DNA of 64,000 nt, taken from contig NZ_CP009043.1 of NCBI RefSeq assembly GCF_000736415.1, positions 1,612,001 to 1,676,000 on the forward strand, written 5' to 3'. Shown piece by piece: positions 54,476 to 63,596 of the stretch (positions within the stretch are counted from its first letter, which is position 1; the number at the start of each line of letters is the position of its first letter). This DNA is from Campylobacter iguaniorum (lineage in GTDB: Bacteria; Campylobacterota; Campylobacteria; Campylobacterales; Campylobacteraceae). The notes beneath the pieces were generated by a model. The model did no database searches, had not been told where the DNA came from, and worked only from the letters and a program-made list of their open reading frames with translations. The position numbers and the translations under genes are program-made.

Positions 54476-55074
54476 TATTTTTGTATTACGACTTGATCAA
54501 AGCTTTGTCTAGTTTTAGCTGGCGCCTTCTCATCACTGTATCCTAAAGCCACGACCAAAACTGGCTTAAAATGCTCGTCTAAACCTACAAATTTGGTTAA
54601 TTTTTCAAGATCAAATCCAGCCACAATGCAGCTTTTTACATCTAAGCTCTGAGCGATATTTACTAGATTCGCACAAGCCATGTAGCACTGATTTGTCGCG
54701 TAAGCCATAATCTCATCGTCGCTTTGTGGGTCAAAGCGAGCCGCGAAGTGGTCAAGTGCTTTTTGCAATCTCTCGGGTGTGCGTGGTTTTCTATCTACTT
54801 GATGTCTGATAAACTCACATCCGCCTTTTAGATCATTTCTAGCGATGATGATGATCGCATGAGAGCAGTTTTTGACATGATCTTGATTATTGCAAATCTC
54901 TCCAAGCTCGGCCAAATCATCACTCTTGCTAACAACCATAAATTTCCAAGGTTCAAGCCCGCACGAACTAGGGCTAAGTCTTGTAAGATCCAAAATCTCG
55001 TCTATTGCCTCTTTAGCAATCTTTTTGCTAGTAAAATTTCTACACGAAAAGCGGTTTTGCATGATGTTTTTCAT
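54475..55074 (-). CDS. Nitroreductase family protein (NfsB/RdxA-like)
   Basis: The 199-residue protein begins NIMQNRFSCRNFTSKKI (about 3-19), the FMN-phosphate Arg segment, followed by LSPSSCGLEPWKFMVV (about 35-50) and ALGYSDEKAPAKTRQSFD near the C-terminus. It is related to the oxygen-insensitive nitroreductases (RdxA/FrxA of Helicobacter) that activate nitroimidazoles. No signal peptide. The FMN split-barrel gene upstream on the same strand resembles NimA-type nitroimidazole-resistance proteins, a curious pairing. Confidence 0.85.
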   Translation of the reverse strand: MKNIMQNRFSCRNFTSKKIAKEAIDEILDLTRLSPSSCGLEPWKFMVVSKSDDLAELGEICNNQDHVKNCSHAIIIIARNDLKGGCEFIRHQVDRKPRTPERLQKALDHFAARFDPQSDDEIMAYATNQCYMACANLVNIAQSLDVKSCIVAGFDLEKLTKFVGLDEHFKPVLVVALGYSDEKAPAKTRQSFDQVVIQK

Positions 55075-55167
55075 AGGATTCCTTTGATATAAATTTGCTA
55101 GATTATAACCTTTATTTGTGAATGTTTGGCGGTTAAATTTTATTAATTTCTATATCAAATTTAAATT

Positions 55168-55683
55168 TTATTTTATGATTTTTGCTTTTGCAGTTAATGA
55201 CTCAATCTTTAGCTCATAAATGCTGGTTCTTTGAAGTGAGCCAGTCGCTGCAACGCTAAAATATTCCATATATTCAGGTGTGTATTTTTCACAAAGCAGG
55301 CGTAAAGCGTTGATTTTTTGGGCTTCGTCTGTGACTTCATAGGCTCTAGTTTTTGCGACCGCACTGAGATATTCTGTAGTAAAAACAGAGCTTCCAAGCT
55401 CTCTTGCATTGTCTTTGATGCTTTGGCAAAACTCATAGCTTGGGGCTGGAACCTCATTTTTACTAACAGCTACTAACGTAACGCTTTTACCGTTTTGGTA
55501 GAGCCTTGCCTTGCTTCCGACCTTTGCACCGTGTATAAAAATGCTATTTTCAACTCTTGCTATAGAGATAGGAATACTAAAAATCTCACCATCTTCATCT
55601 ATGCAACTAAGCGTTGCGTACTGGCTATCATCTATTATTTTAAGAGCGTCTTGCTCGCCCAGCTCACGGTCTTTACGTCTCAT
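55168..55683 (-). CDS. Pyridoxamine 5'-phosphate oxidase-like FMN-binding protein (NimA-like)
   Basis: From ATG 55683 the protein is 171 residues: MRRKDRELGEQDALKIIDDSQYATLSC (starting about 1-27) is the typical opening of NimA/PNPOx-like split-barrel proteins, followed by IPISIARVENSIFIHGAKVGSKARLY (in part about 41-66) and VPAPSYEFCQS. Family members bind FMN or heme; some confer nitroimidazole resistance. The start region is duplicated (see 55681-55710), so a five-codon-longer form from ATG 55698 is equally readable. Confidence 0.78.
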   Translation of the reverse strand: MRRKDRELGEQDALKIIDDSQYATLSCIDEDGEIFSIPISIARVENSIFIHGAKVGSKARLYQNGKSVTLVAVSKNEVPAPSYEFCQSIKDNARELGSSVFTTEYLSAVAKTRAYEVTDEAQKINALRLLCEKYTPEYMEYFSVAATGSLQRTSIYELKIESLTAKAKIIK

Positions 55684-55710
55684 ATTTGATCCTTTCATAT
55701 TTGATCCTTA
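55681..55710 (-). repeat. Duplicated ribosome-binding and start segment
   Basis: Two 15-bp units (55681-55695 and 55696-55710), identical in 14 positions, each contain AAGGATCAAAT-ATG on the minus strand. The PNPOx-like gene thus has two in-frame SD-start modules in tandem. Confidence 0.85.
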
Positions 55711-56017
55711 AATCTCTTGGTCAAAAAAATCAGTATCGATTTTATAAATTTTCTTTATTTCTCTGATTTGAACACCAACTTCATATTTTATCATTAGCTC
55801 TGCTAGGAGACTGCTATTAAATAAATCATAGCCTAGTCTACTCTATTTTTATATAGCGGCTGCTTTTTTTGTGGTTAGAAATAAATCTTCTTCACTAAGT
55901 TTAAAATGGTCGGCTATAAAAACATAAGCTTCCCTAATAGTAAAATCAGTTTTATCTACCGCAAATTGTAAAATTGGAAAAGCTATTTCATTATACTTTG
56001 GAACTGAGTGAGCAAAT
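55708..56017 (-). pseudogene. Remnant of an Mrr-type restriction endonuclease gene
   Basis: Translating the minus strand gives two Mrr-like pieces with the catalytic middle missing. From 56017 to 55849 the frame reads SVPKYNEIAFPILQFAVD, then ADHFKLSEEDLFLTTKKAA and a stop, like the Mrr N-terminal winged helix. In another frame, from about 55838 to 55708, it reads LLAELMIKYEVGVQIREIKKIYKIDTDFFDQ, like the Mrr C-terminal end. The usual start (M-A-V-P-K) is H-S-V-P-K here. An internal deletion plus frameshift probably destroyed the gene. Confidence 0.65.
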
Positions 56018-56965
56018 TTAATCCTTGATTTTTTTCTCTTTTAGATAATTTTCTAATTTTTCATTATCTAAAACTTTATCAAATTCGATTATGCTTCGGT
56101 ATTCTTTTTCTATATTAAACTCTTCAACGCTCTCAAGAAATTTTTTAAAATCTGGATTTTTGCTACTTAGCTCATTCATCACAGAGTAATCCAAACTTTC
56201 TTTAAATTTAGCCCTTGCTAAAATCACACTTTCATCGACATTTTGAGAACTTAGGCTAATGACGCCTATTCCAAATGAGCCACTCATTCGTTTGATGAGA
56301 TCCATAAGCTCCTCATCGCTCTCATCAATATCAAGTGCAACAAGGTAGCCCTCGTTTGCCCAGCTTGAGTTACTAACAGCTTGAAAATAATACTCTCTAA
56401 AACTGCTTACATTTAAATGTTTTTTCATCTCAAAAGCATAAATTTTAACAGGAAGTGTGCTAAATTTGTTTATAAATTTGCTAAGCTCTTTTTGGTAGTC
56501 TCTGTATTCAAAGCTAACACCAACGATATCTGGATACAACCATTTATCAACGCCTTTTTGGGCTTTTTTACTACTTTCATGATAAATTGTTTTAGTATAA
56601 GCCTTAAAATTATCATTTACAAAAACAAATCTAGTCAAAAGAATGTGTAAATCTCTCTCACAATATGAAGTTTGTGGCTCTTTTGGAGATATTTGCTCTG
56701 CTAAATTTACAGGCTTGCTTACATCTTGATTTTTTAGTTTTATAAGCATAGGCTTTGTGCTAACTACTTCAAATACTGAATTTGGATTGCCTTTAATATC
56801 AATATAAATTCTAGCTCCAAAACTAGCCCAAGGAGTTTTACCACCTAAATTTAAATCGCTTATCAAATCCAAATCTTTTGCGATATGATACATACGATTT
56901 GGATTTAACGCCTCTTTTTTACGCTCTAAAACCTCTTTTGCTACTTCTATAATAGATTTTGCCAT
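56018..56965 (-). CDS. HARE-HTH / PD-(D/E)xK nuclease-like protein (COG2958 type)
   Basis: The 315-residue protein starts with a HARE-HTH domain (IIEVAKEVLERKKEALNPNRMYHIAKD, about 5-31) that reappears in restriction and DNA-modification proteins. A central region shows a plausible nuclease core: YPDIVGVSFEY (about 143-153, Asp) and KIYAFEMKKHL (about 174-184, E-x-K), then SWANEGYLVALD. Such proteins are thought to act on foreign or modified DNA. It directly follows the wrecked mrr gene on the same strand, suggesting a decaying defence spot. Activity is not established. Confidence 0.65.
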   Translation of the reverse strand: MAKSIIEVAKEVLERKKEALNPNRMYHIAKDLDLISDLNLGGKTPWASFGARIYIDIKGNPNSVFEVVSTKPMLIKLKNQDVSKPVNLAEQISPKEPQTSYCERDLHILLTRFVFVNDNFKAYTKTIYHESSKKAQKGVDKWLYPDIVGVSFEYRDYQKELSKFINKFSTLPVKIYAFEMKKHLNVSSFREYYFQAVSNSSWANEGYLVALDIDESDEELMDLIKRMSGSFGIGVISLSSQNVDESVILARAKFKESLDYSVMNELSSKNPDFKKFLESVEEFNIEKEYRSIIEFDKVLDNEKLENYLKEKKIKD

Positions 56966-56966
56966 C

Positions 56967-57731
56967 TTAGTACCTTACATTATTTTGCTTTAGAAAATCC
57001 CTTAAATCATCATATTCGCTATTTGTGAAGTATCGCCATTTGCCATCGCCAAGCTGATCTAGGCTAACACGCCCGAAACTAACGCGTTTTAGATCCATAA
57101 CCTCAAGGTCAAAATATCCAAAAAATCTTCTAAGTTCCCTATTTTGTCCTTCGTTTATAATGACTCTTAGTCTTGTATATCCGCCACTTTGTGAGATGAC
57201 TTTGTATGCTAAAAATGGCTTAAATTCCATAGAAATTTGCTTGGTTTTAGCGTGAGCGCCTTTTGTAGCGTCTTTAGCGAAAAATCCCTCTTGCATAGCC
57301 GCGATGACTGGCTCAGTGATCTCGCCTTTGACTTTTAGGTAGTATTCACGCTCGATATCGCTACTCATCAAAGCCTCAGCAATAGCTGGAGCATCAGTGA
57401 GCAGCAGCAGACCCTCACTGGCAAAATCCAGCCTGCCAATGCTGATAAATTTAGATAGCCCGCGAGGCAAATTATCATATATTGTTTTCCTGCCACGATC
57501 ATCACGTTTGGTTACTAACTCGCCTTTTTGTTTGTTATAAACAATTACGCTAAATTCTTTTTTTAGTTTTATGAGTTTTTGACCTATTTTGACCTTGTCA
57601 CCGTCATTTACTTCGGTTGCAAGATTTTCTACTACCTTGTTATTTATGCTAACTTTTTTGTCTTTTACTAACTCATCTGCTTCACGGCGTGAGTAGTTAG
57701 TGTTATGAGAGATAAATTTATTTATACGCAT
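56967..57731 (-). CDS. 16S/23S rRNA pseudouridine synthase (RsuA/RluB family)
   Basis: The 254-residue protein has an S4 RNA-binding domain (MRINKFISHNTNYSRREADELVKDKKVSIN, from residue 1) and the catalytic motif IGRLDFASEGLLLLT (about 98-112) with the nucleophilic Asp, then NEGQNRELRRFFGYF near 195-210. It isomerises a uridine in rRNA. Start is adjacent to kpsF stop (no gap). Confidence 0.92.
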   Translation of the reverse strand: MRINKFISHNTNYSRREADELVKDKKVSINNKVVENLATEVNDGDKVKIGQKLIKLKKEFSVIVYNKQKGELVTKRDDRGRKTIYDNLPRGLSKFISIGRLDFASEGLLLLTDAPAIAEALMSSDIEREYYLKVKGEITEPVIAAMQEGFFAKDATKGAHAKTKQISMEFKPFLAYKVISQSGGYTRLRVIINEGQNRELRRFFGYFDLEVMDLKRVSFGRVSLDQLGDGKWRYFTNSEYDDLRDFLKQNNVRY

Positions 57732-58685
57732 TTATAGTCCTAAGCTTGTTAAGTCGTGGATGTGTAAAGCACCGATTGGCCTTTTGTCTTTTGTCACGAC
57801 TAGGATTTGGATTTTATACTCTTCGATGAGTTTTAAAGCTTCATAAGCTAACAAATTTTCGTTATCCAGCACTCTTGGATTTTTGGTTGCATAGCTAATC
57901 GCGTTAGCATTTATGTCAAAATTTGGCTCACCAAGAGCGCGTCTAAGGTCGCCATCGCTAAGAACTGCTACTAACTCACCGCTTTTATCTGTTAGTAAAA
58001 CAGTACCAAGTTTGCCATGAGTCATCGTATCTATAGCAAATTTCAAGCTAACATCATCACTAACAATAGGTAAATTTTCTTTTCTCATTACATCGCTAAC
58101 TTTAAGGTATAAGCGTTTGCCAAGACTTCCACCTGGATGAAACATAGCAAAATCCTCTTTTTGGAAGTTTCTTAGCTTCATCAAGCAAACCGCCAAAGCA
58201 TCGCCAAGAGCTAAGGTAAGCGTGGTAGAAACTGTAGGCGCTGCTCCTAAAGGACAAGCTTCTTTGAGTATATCAAGGCTCATAAACTCATCGCTCAAAT
58301 GGTGCAGACTTGAGCCGCTTTTTGCCATACCGATGATTTTTATCCCACGTCTTTTTATATGAGGCAAAATAGCTAGCAGTTCGCTACTTTCCCCACTAAA
58401 ACTAATGGCTAGCACAGTATCGCTAGTGCTTATCATACCAAGATCGCCGTGCAAAGCTTCAGTAGGATGCAAGAAAAAGCTAGGCGTGCCAGTGCTTGCT
58501 AGAGTTGCAGCGATTTTGGCTGCTATATGACCGCTTTTGCCAACTCCAGTTATGATGAGCTTACCTTTGCACTTAAAAGCTAGCTCCACGGCTTTTTGAA
58601 ATTTATCATCAAGCAAATTTGCCTGTCTATTTAGCTCATTTGCTTCTAAATTTAGCACATCTTTTGCGATAGCGATAATATCCAT
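57732..58685 (-). CDS. Arabinose-5-phosphate isomerase (KpsF/KdsD/GutQ)
   Basis: The enzyme converts ribulose-5-phosphate to arabinose-5-phosphate for KDO and lipid A core synthesis. SIS domain: GVGKSGHIAAKIAATLASTGTPSFFLHPTEALHGDLG (starting about 47), with SFSGES near 95; two CBS domains follow (VMRKENLPIV.. and YATKNPRVLDNENLL..). 317 residues is standard. The next gene starts 1 bp beyond its stop. Confidence 0.93.
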   Translation of the reverse strand: MDIIAIAKDVLNLEANELNRQANLLDDKFQKAVELAFKCKGKLIITGVGKSGHIAAKIAATLASTGTPSFFLHPTEALHGDLGMISTSDTVLAISFSGESSELLAILPHIKRRGIKIIGMAKSGSSLHHLSDEFMSLDILKEACPLGAAPTVSTTLTLALGDALAVCLMKLRNFQKEDFAMFHPGGSLGKRLYLKVSDVMRKENLPIVSDDVSLKFAIDTMTHGKLGTVLLTDKSGELVAVLSDGDLRRALGEPNFDINANAISYATKNPRVLDNENLLAYEALKLIEEYKIQILVVTKDKRPIGALHIHDLTSLGL

Positions 58686-58708
58686 AGTTTTCTCCGTTAA
58701 ATTTGATA

Positions 58709-60694
58709 TTACATTAAGTACACAACAGGGACGATTGTTGGGTATTTTTTGATTTTTCTAAATATATGCTTTCTGATAACTTGTCTGATTTGGTTTTCTA
58801 AGGCTCTTGGATCGTGTAAAAGCTCATCTTTTACGTTACTTAAAAACTGTAAAAGCACCTCTTCCATCTCTTTGCTTAGATTTTTGCTCTGCCTTTCGCT
58901 CACAAGACCATGGCTTATGACGCGGTTTTGGATAAGTTTTTTAGCATTTTTATCTATTTGAGCGATGATAGTTACCACTCCAGCTTCAGCTAGTTTTTGG
59001 CGATCTATGACGACATCGTCGCTGATTTGTTTGTTGATTTGATTATCTATAAATACCTTACCAGTTTTTACTGTTTTTACTCTTTTAATATATTTTTGGC
59101 AGATTTCTATCTGATCACCATCACTCATAAGATATACATTTCTCTCATCAACCCCGCACGCCAAAGCTGTTTCTTTGTGGCGAACGATGTGGTTATACTC
59201 TCCATGAACTGGCAAGAAAAATTTAGGCTTGATAAGGCGTATCATAAGCTTTTGCTCTTCTTGTGCTGCGTGACCACTGACGTGGATTTCGCTGAAGTCT
59301 TGATGAGCTACGCTTGCTCCACTTTTTAGTAAAAAATTTAAAACAGTAGAAACGCTTGTTTCATTGCCTGGGATTGCTTTTGAGCTGATTATGATCTGAT
59401 CTGTTGGTTTAATTTTGATATATTTATGCTCATCAGTCGCCATGCGGTAAAGCGCACTCATAGTCTCGCCTTGACTTCCAGTAGTCACGATTAAGACCTC
59501 ATTGTCTGGGTATTTTCCGACTTCATTTGCGTCGATAAATATCTTTTTGTCTAAGCCTACATATCCAAGCTCGATAGCAGTCCAGAGGTTTCTCTCCATG
59601 CTTCTGCCTATTACACAGACTTTTCTGCCATGTTTGATACCACGCTCGATAGCTTGATAAACACGGTGGATATTTGAGCTAAATGTGCTCATGATAACCC
59701 TACCTTTTGCAGTGGCAAATATGCTATCAAATGTCTTTCCTACGCTGCTTTCACTCTTTGTGATACCCTCTTTATAGCTATTTGTAGAGTCGCTCATCAT
59801 ACACAAAACGCCCTTTTCGCCATAATACGCAAGGCGGTTTAGATCTGTCGGATAGCCATCGATTGGAGTGTGATCTATCTTGAAATCGCCTGTGTGAAGT
59901 ATCGTTCCAGCTTTTGTAGTGATAGCTAAAGCACTTGCATCAATGATAGAGTGAGTTATATGTATAAGCTCGATTTCAAAGTCGCCAAGCTCGTAAATTT
60001 TGCGTTTTTCTATCGGGCGGAAGTAGCTGCGATATGATTTTAAGCCATGTTCTTCAAATTTGTTACTTATCATTCCTAGTGGAAGTGGAGTAGCATAAAG
60101 CGGGAATTGAAATTCTTTGAAAAAATACGGCACAGCTCCGATGTGGTCTTCGTGAGCGTGAGTGATGATGATACCACGGATTTTTTGTTTGATTTTGCGA
60201 ACATAATCAAAATCTGGTATCAAAATATCAACCCCGTGCATGCTCTCGCTTGGAAAACTCATACCGATATCTACTATAATAGCGTCGTTTTCGGTCTCAA
60301 ATACGGTCATATTCGCACCGATTTCGCCAAGCCCACCAAGTGGAGTTACTCTGATTTTATGCTCGCTTGAACTTAGGTATTTTAGTGGATTTAGTCTTAG
60401 CTCGTGGCTTGCTTTGTTTGCCTCTATTGCGGCTTTCATATCCTTTTGCCAGTCTTCATTACCACTGATTTTTACTGTTGGATTGTTCGTTTTGTGTCTG
60501 CGTTTTTTAGGTTTTGGAGCTTCTTTGTTTTCGCCATTTTGATTAGTTTGGGCGTTTTGAGTTGCCTCTTCTTCGCCTGTTTTGACCTGTTTTTTTAGAT
60601 TATCTCTATGATTTTTGTATCTGCGTCTTTTATTTGGTTTTTCACTCGTAACTGATTTTTCCGCAACTGATTTTTCTTTGTTCTCTTCGTTCAT
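58709..60694 (-). CDS. rnj: Ribonuclease J
   Basis: RNase J is the 5'-exo/endoribonuclease that dominates mRNA decay in Epsilonproteobacteria. The metallo-beta-lactamase motif THAHEDHIGAVP holds H179, H181, D183 and H184; RVTPLGGLGEIGANM (about 115-129) opens the domain and SGHAAQEEQKLM marks the beta-CASP part. The first ~110 residues are a Lys/Arg-rich, Asn/Gln-rich extension (KRRRYKNHRDN) also known in Helicobacter and Campylobacter RNase J. 661 residues. Its 5' end overlaps rsmA by 53 bp in another frame. Confidence 0.94.
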   Translation of the reverse strand: MNEENKEKSVAEKSVTSEKPNKRRRYKNHRDNLKKQVKTGEEEATQNAQTNQNGENKEAPKPKKRRHKTNNPTVKISGNEDWQKDMKAAIEANKASHELRLNPLKYLSSSEHKIRVTPLGGLGEIGANMTVFETENDAIIVDIGMSFPSESMHGVDILIPDFDYVRKIKQKIRGIIITHAHEDHIGAVPYFFKEFQFPLYATPLPLGMISNKFEEHGLKSYRSYFRPIEKRKIYELGDFEIELIHITHSIIDASALAITTKAGTILHTGDFKIDHTPIDGYPTDLNRLAYYGEKGVLCMMSDSTNSYKEGITKSESSVGKTFDSIFATAKGRVIMSTFSSNIHRVYQAIERGIKHGRKVCVIGRSMERNLWTAIELGYVGLDKKIFIDANEVGKYPDNEVLIVTTGSQGETMSALYRMATDEHKYIKIKPTDQIIISSKAIPGNETSVSTVLNFLLKSGASVAHQDFSEIHVSGHAAQEEQKLMIRLIKPKFFLPVHGEYNHIVRHKETALACGVDERNVYLMSDGDQIEICQKYIKRVKTVKTGKVFIDNQINKQISDDVVIDRQKLAEAGVVTIIAQIDKNAKKLIQNRVISHGLVSERQSKNLSKEMEEVLLQFLSNVKDELLHDPRALENQIRQVIRKHIFRKIKKYPTIVPVVYLM

Positions 60695-61469
60695 TTGTAG
60701 CCTCTTTAAATATTTTTAAATATAAGGCGACACTAAGCTCGTGGGGTCTGATAGTCGGATTTAGTTCAAATTTAGCAAACAAATTTTCTAACATTTCTTT
60801 GCTTTGCAAGCTAGACAGATTTTTTAGAAGTGTCTTTCTAGGAGCGCTAAACGCTGCTTTTAGAAAGTTTTTGAACTCTGCGTAATCTAGATCTAAACTC
60901 AAATCCATATCTTTAACAAGTCTTATGACTGAAGAGACGACTTTTGGTGGCGGGTTAAAAGCAGTGCTTGGCACATCAAAAAGCAACTCACATTTGCCTT
61001 TTAACGCTGCTAAAATAGCCAAAGAGCTAAACTCTTTATCCCTGTCTTTTGCACTAAATTTGATGGCAACTTCTTTTTGTATCATCACCACCAAGCCCTT
61101 GCAGTTTGGATCATCTATAGCTTTTAATATCATATTTGTCGCAACATAATATGGCAAATTCGCTACCAAAAAATACTCACTGCTGCTTATCTTATCCCAA
61201 GCATTCAAAGCATCGCAATTGCTTATGCTTAGCTTTTTGCTTGATATCTCATCTTGAAATTTATCTACTAAAATTTCATAGAGTTCGCCATCTATCTCAA
61301 AGCAGTCTATTTGACTGTTAGTTTTAACAAGCTTTTGTGTTAAATCACCTAAGCCAGGCCCAATCTCAACTATACGTTTTACACCATTGGGAATCGATTC
61401 GATGATTTTGTTTTTGATGCTTTCATCTTGCAAAAAATTTTGACCAAATTTTTTCTTCGCTTTTATCAT
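60642..61469 (-). CDS. rsmA: 16S rRNA dimethyladenosine transferase (KsgA)
   Basis: RsmA dimethylates two adenosines in helix 45 of 16S rRNA. Motifs: KKFGQNFLQDESI (about 5-17), IVEIGPGLGDLTQKL (about 34-48, SAM) and NLPYYVAT (about 104-111, the NLPY catalytic motif). The last 18 codons overlap the start of rnj out of frame, so the two are tied in translation. Confidence 0.94.
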   Translation of the reverse strand: MIKAKKKFGQNFLQDESIKNKIIESIPNGVKRIVEIGPGLGDLTQKLVKTNSQIDCFEIDGELYEILVDKFQDEISSKKLSISNCDALNAWDKISSSEYFLVANLPYYVATNMILKAIDDPNCKGLVVMIQKEVAIKFSAKDRDKEFSSLAILAALKGKCELLFDVPSTAFNPPPKVVSSVIRLVKDMDLSLDLDYAEFKNFLKAAFSAPRKTLLKNLSSLQSKEMLENLFAKFELNPTIRPHELSVALYLKIFKEATNERREQRKISCGKISYE

Positions 61470-61509
61470 CTTGGGATAGTAGCCAAATTTGACTTATAAA
61501 CGCATAAAT

Positions 61510-62730
61510 TTAGCCTTTAAATTTAAGATAAAAACTCTTGAAAATCCACCAAAATATAAGCAAAACATAGATTATGACTCCACATATCACAAGTGACATT
61601 CCAGCGCCAAATTTATTTGCTAAAAACCCAGCAAAAACCGCACCAAATGGCGTAGAACCTAAGAAAAATAAGGTGTAAATACTCATCACTCGCCCACGAA
61701 ATGCTTGGAATGAGTTGAGCTGGAGAAGTGAGTTTATCGTAGAAACGCATATCATAAAGCTAAATCCAGTCAAGGCTAAAAACATTCCAGCAAGGATAAA
61801 ATTCGGGCTAAGTCCGATCAAAATCAAAAATGTCGCTGGGACAAAAGGCATAAATTTGACCGTTTTGTAGCTGATATTTTTGCTCGTAAATGCCACCCAC
61901 AAAGCACCAAGGAACGATCCCACACCAAGTGCTGCCATAAGATAGCCAAATGTCTGCTCATTTCCACCATTAAATTTACTAAGAGCAGAAATCGTCACAT
62001 TATAGTTTGGCAAAAACGTCCCGACGATCAAAATCACGATAAGCGGACTAAGCAAAATCTCACGCTTTTTGATGTAATGGATGCCTGAAATTATGGATTG
62101 TAAGACATTTTCTTTGTGTTTATTTAGCTTTGATGGGCTGTGTTTGATGAAAAATAAGCTTATCAAAATAGCCAAAAATGAAAATGAATTGGCAAAAAAA
62201 CATGCCGCAAGACCAAATTTAAACATAACAATTCCAGCCAAAGTAGGACCAACAAAACGAGCCGTATTCACTGACATTGAGTTTAGCGCCACGGCGTTTG
62301 GAATATCACTTTTATCGTCTATTAGCTCATACAAAAACGACTGCCTACAAGGCGCGTCAAGGCAGTTAAAAATGCCGGTGATAAACGCTAAAATCAAAAT
62401 CACAGGATATGAAGCAAAGCCAAAAATAATACTAAGCCCAAAGATAAGCGAAGTTAGGCAAAGCCCAGTTTGGGCGATTTTGAGTATGAATTTTTTGTCT
62501 TTTCTATCTAGCAAAACCCCACTAAAAAGCGAAAAAACAAGCATCGGAACGAACTGCACCGCAGCCACAAGTCCGACCAAAGTCGCGTCATTTGTGACTT
62601 CTAAAGCCAGCCACGGCTGAGCGATATTTTGCATCCAAGTGCCACTTTGGGATATAACCATACCGATCCAGTATAGTCTAAAATTTGGATATTTCAGTGC
62701 TTTTAACGGGTTTGTAAATTTTCTTGACAC
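61510..62730 (-). CDS. MFS efflux transporter (EntS-like)
   Basis: The 406-residue protein has twelve hydrophobic helices. The opening LKYPNFRLYWIGMVISQSGTWMQNIAQPWLALEVT (starting about 12) and VGLVAAVQFVPMLVFSLFSGVLLDRKDKK (starting about 53) are the pattern of the enterobactin exporter/DHA3-like MFS group; it likely exports a drug or siderophore-like compound by H+ antiport. Substrate unknown; no siderophore genes are near. Confidence 0.83.
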   Translation of the reverse strand: MSRKFTNPLKALKYPNFRLYWIGMVISQSGTWMQNIAQPWLALEVTNDATLVGLVAAVQFVPMLVFSLFSGVLLDRKDKKFILKIAQTGLCLTSLIFGLSIIFGFASYPVILILAFITGIFNCLDAPCRQSFLYELIDDKSDIPNAVALNSMSVNTARFVGPTLAGIVMFKFGLAACFFANSFSFLAILISLFFIKHSPSKLNKHKENVLQSIISGIHYIKKREILLSPLIVILIVGTFLPNYNVTISALSKFNGGNEQTFGYLMAALGVGSFLGALWVAFTSKNISYKTVKFMPFVPATFLILIGLSPNFILAGMFLALTGFSFMICVSTINSLLQLNSFQAFRGRVMSIYTLFFLGSTPFGAVFAGFLANKFGAGMSLVICGVIIYVLLIFWWIFKSFYLKFKG

Positions 62731-62811
62731 ATTTGCTTCTTATGATTTTTGATATATTGTATCAAATTTAGTTTAACAAACTAATTAAGTAATTTCTATA
62801 GACTTTTATAG

Positions 62812-62817
62812 TAAAAT
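62812..62817 (+). promoter_or_regulatory. -10 element of hisF
   Basis: TAAAAT in TTATAGTAAAATCC lies 21 bp before the hisF ATG, in the divergent gap with the MFS gene. Confidence 0.4.
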
Positions 62818-62837
62818 CCAAATAAAAAAGAGTTTTT

Positions 62838-63596
62838 ATGGATAAATTTGCAAAACGCATAATTCCTTGTCTTGATGTGAATAACGGCCGCGTTGTAAAA
62901 GGCGTAAATTTTGTAGAGTTAAAAGACGCCGGAGATCCAGTAGAAGTCGCTCGCCGCTACAATGATGAAGGTGCAGATGAGCTTTGTTTTTTGGATATCA
63001 CTGCAAGTAGTGATGGCAGAGATACCATCGTGCATGTGGTCGAACAAGTCGCCAAAGAGCTTTTTATCCCACTTACTGTGGGCGGTGGGATAAGAAAACT
63101 TGATGATATTTCCAAGCTTTTAAACGTGGGTTGCGATAAGGTTAGCCTAAATAGCTCGGCAGTTCATAATCCAAATTTGATAAATGAAGCAGCGAATAAA
63201 TTTGGCTCACAATGCGTAGTCGTCGCAATCGATGTAAAAAAAGTCGATAAGAGCTATCACGTTTTTATAAATGGTGGCAGAGTCGATACTGGGCTTGACG
63301 CTTACGAATGGGCGAAAAAAGTCTATGAGCTAGGCGCTGGAGAGATACTACTAACCTCGATGAATACAGATGGCACAAAGTCTGGCTATGACCTTGAAGT
63401 CACAAGTAAAATAGCCGCTCTTGTAGGCATTCCAGTCATCGCAAGTGGTGGCGCTGGGACAATGGAGCATATACTTGAAGCGTTCAAATCTGGAGCCGAC
63501 GCAGCACTAGCGGCAAGCATATTTCACTACAAAGAGATAGAGATCAAAGCGTTAAAAGAGTTTTTGAGGGCTAATGGCATCGGAGTTAGGCTTTGA
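62838..63596 (+). CDS. hisF: Imidazole glycerol phosphate synthase subunit HisF
   Basis: HisF is the cyclase subunit forming IGP and AICAR in histidine synthesis, using ammonia from HisH. It is a TIM barrel: [16 protein letters not shown] (about 7-22, catalytic Asp 13), [26 protein letters not shown] (starting about 81), VVAIDVKK (second catalytic Asp near 130) and [11 protein letters not shown] near 200. 252 residues, standard. Confidence 0.97.
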   Translation: MDKFAKRIIPCLDVNNGRVVKGVNFVELKDAGDPVEVARRYNDEGADELCFLDITASSDGRDTIVHVVEQVAKELFIPLTVGGGIRKLDDISKLLNVGCDKVSLNSSAVHNPNLINEAANKFGSQCVVVAIDVKKVDKSYHVFINGGRVDTGLDAYEWAKKVYELGAGEILLTSMNTDGTKSGYDLEVTSKIAALVGIPVIASGGAGTMEHILEAFKSGADAALAASIFHYKEIEIKALKEFLRANGIGVRL

